From Fusobacteriaceae bacterium (GTDB taxonomy: Bacteria; Fusobacteriota; Fusobacteriia; Fusobacteriales; Fusobacteriaceae): 7,183 bases of DNA. The DNA lies in the NCBI GenBank assembly GCA_016938425.1, contig JAFGUR010000079.1, positions 1 to 7,183 on the forward strand, in the 5' to 3' direction. Below are positions 6,597 to 7,183 of the stretch, piece after piece. The stretch's first letter is position 1, and each line of letters opens with the position of its first letter. Below the pieces are notes generated by a model that was not told the origin of the DNA, searched no databases, and saw only the letters and a program-made list of their open reading frames with translations. The position numbers were made by a program, and so were the translations under genes.

Positions 6597-6962
6597 ATGT
6601 TTAGTATATTTAAAATTTACGGGAAAATAACAAATGAAGAAGAAGCAGAGGGGACTATTAAAGCATCAATGGTTATAATTATGGCTATATTTATTTTATT
6701 GTCGTTGTGGCTGGGAATATCAGAAAAAACAATACCATATGGAGGTATTGCTTATATAGGAATGGCTTTTTTTATCCTTAAAAAACAATCGAAAATAGTA
6801 GCGATGATACTGTTTATAATGTTTATTTTAGATTTTATTACAATTATTTTATCTACCTCAAATATAAGTACTGCACCGTTTCTTATTTTTGTTATTTATT
6901 CTTCGTTTAAGTCTGTAGAAGCAACTCATAAATTAAAAAAATATAGAAATAATATAGAATGA
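6597..6962 (+). CDS. small four-helix membrane protein of unknown function
   Basis: I do not recognise this 121-residue protein. A short polar, acidic N-terminus (residues 1-22, with EEEAE at 14-18) is followed by four likely membrane helices near 24-41, 47-61, 66-85 and 91-104. The C-terminus is basic, containing SVEATHKLKKYRN (106-118). A comparable arrangement, a last helix running into an A-T-x-x-x-K-L-type basic tail, is seen in many small uncharacterised bacterial membrane proteins, but no family can be named. AAGGAG at 6587-6592 lies four bases before ATG, a slightly short spacing. No strong promoter is visible in the gap after the proS terminator, so expression may come from leaky termination or a weak promoter. 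The stop is TGA (6960-6962). Confidence 0.8.
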   Translation: MFSIFKIYGKITNEEEAEGTIKASMVIIMAIFILLSLWLGISEKTIPYGGIAYIGMAFFILKKQSKIVAMILFIMFILDFITIILSTSNISTAPFLIFVIYSSFKSVEATHKLKKYRNNIE

Positions 6963-6974
6963 TGTATTCTATAT
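6952..6974. repeat. AT-rich inverted repeat across a stop codon
   Basis: ATATAGAAT (6952-6960) and ATTCTATAT (6966-6974) form a perfect 9-bp stem with a 5-base loop. The hairpin contains the TGA stop of the small membrane protein. It has one G-C pair only and is followed by A residues rather than T, so it is not a terminator by itself. Confidence 0.4.
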
Positions 6975-6994
6975 AAAAAATAAAGCTATTTAAA

Positions 6995-7036
6995 AAAGGG
7001 ATTTTGTTTGTAAGATTTTGCAAATAAAATCCCTTT
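6995..7036. terminator. long hairpin terminator after the small membrane protein
   Basis: A 16-bp stem pairs 6995-7010 with 7021-7036 (one G-U pair, 7006 with 7025) around a 10-base loop; the G-C core is GGG (6998-7000) with CCC (7031-7033). On the + strand the distal arm ends in CCCTTT and then AATATTTATATTTC, a poor T tract. Read on the other strand the hairpin is followed by an unbroken run of six T. It should insulate the upstream gene from the regulated promoter downstream, possibly in both directions. Confidence 0.7.
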
Positions 7037-7107
7037 AATATTTATATTTCTAATTTTATAAGCGTTTTTAACTATTAAAATTTTCTTTTTTAAAATTTTT
7101 TATCCAA

Positions 7108-7138
7108 AATGACTTAAAAGTCATTGACTTAAAAGTCA
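7108..7138. promoter_or_regulatory. tandem palindromic operator
   Basis: Two identical copies of TGACTTAAAAGTCA lie at 7110-7123 and 7125-7138, one every 15 bases. Each is an inverted repeat with 6-bp arms (TGACTT and AAGTCA) around a central AA; the left copy extends to 8-bp arms (7108-7125). The -35 box of the promoter (7124-7129) sits at the junction and inside the second copy, so a bound dimeric regulator would block RNA polymerase. The size and symmetry suit a TetR- or MarR-type repressor, whose own gene is often the one controlled; the identity of the regulator is inference. Confidence 0.75.
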
Positions 7139-7152
7139 GTTGTGTGTATAAT
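7124..7152 (+). promoter_or_regulatory. strong promoter of the gene at the right edge
   Basis: TTGACT (7124-7129, five of six) and a perfect TATAAT (7147-7152) are spaced by exactly 17 bases. A run of A- and T-tracts lies upstream (7075-7103). This is the closest match to consensus in the window, consistent with a promoter kept off by the overlapping operator. Confidence 0.82.
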
Positions 7153-7180
7153 AGAAAAATAAAAGTAGAGGTGAGAGAAA

Positions 7181-7183
7181 ATG
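7181..7183 (+). CDS. start codon of a gene cut by the window edge
   Basis: Only the ATG is present. GAGGTGA (7168-7174), a good Shine-Dalgarno sequence, lies six bases upstream, and the near-consensus promoter and operator precede it. The product is unknown; an autoregulated repressor or a transporter/efflux operon under a TetR- or MarR-type regulator would suit the operator, but nothing in the window shows which. Confidence 0.75.

Noticed and set aside
7110..7138. Start of a CRISPR array
   Set aside because: The two copies are separated by one base with no spacer, are short and palindromic, and overlap a promoter; an operator explains them better.

Overview
The window is very AT-rich, with dense genes all on the + strand, strong AAGGAG/AGGGGA-type ribosome binding sites and short AT-rich intergenic gaps. 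Bacterial-type prolyl-tRNA synthetase, a PilT-family ATPase, a YtqA/YhcC-type radical SAM protein and DUF2721 membrane proteins fit a low-GC anaerobe. Fusobacterium or a close relative is my best guess; this is inference from style and gene content, and a low-GC firmicute is not excluded.

Layout: (1) 83-898 is an unrecognised six-helix membrane protein with its own terminator (927-956). (2) 1176-3500 is a tightly packed four-gene unit behind a good sigma-70-type promoter (1115-1142): a flavin reductase/flavoredoxin-like protein with a TTG start and a basic tail, a radical SAM protein whose start overlaps the previous stop by one base, and two adjacent DUF2721 paralogues. No convincing terminator follows. 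(3) 3576-4676 is a PilT/PilU-family ATPase with its own candidate promoter (3518-3546) and a strong terminator (4682-4707). (4) 4808-6529 is proS with a near-consensus promoter (4744-4772) and a GAAA-loop terminator. (5) 6597-6962 is a small unrecognised membrane protein followed by a long hairpin. (6) The last 80 bases hold a near-consensus promoter whose -35 box is embedded in two tandem 14-bp palindromes, then a ribosome binding site and the ATG of a gene that runs out of the window.

Most of the window is ordinary core genome. The parts most worth following are the tandem operator at the right edge, the four-gene redox/radical SAM/DUF2721 unit, and the divergence between the two DUF2721 copies. 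In the four-gene unit a flavin reductase, a suspected tRNA-modifying radical SAM enzyme and a membrane pair of unknown role are probably co-expressed; nothing in the sequence proves that they work together. I see no tRNA, rRNA, CRISPR array, insertion sequence or phage gene.
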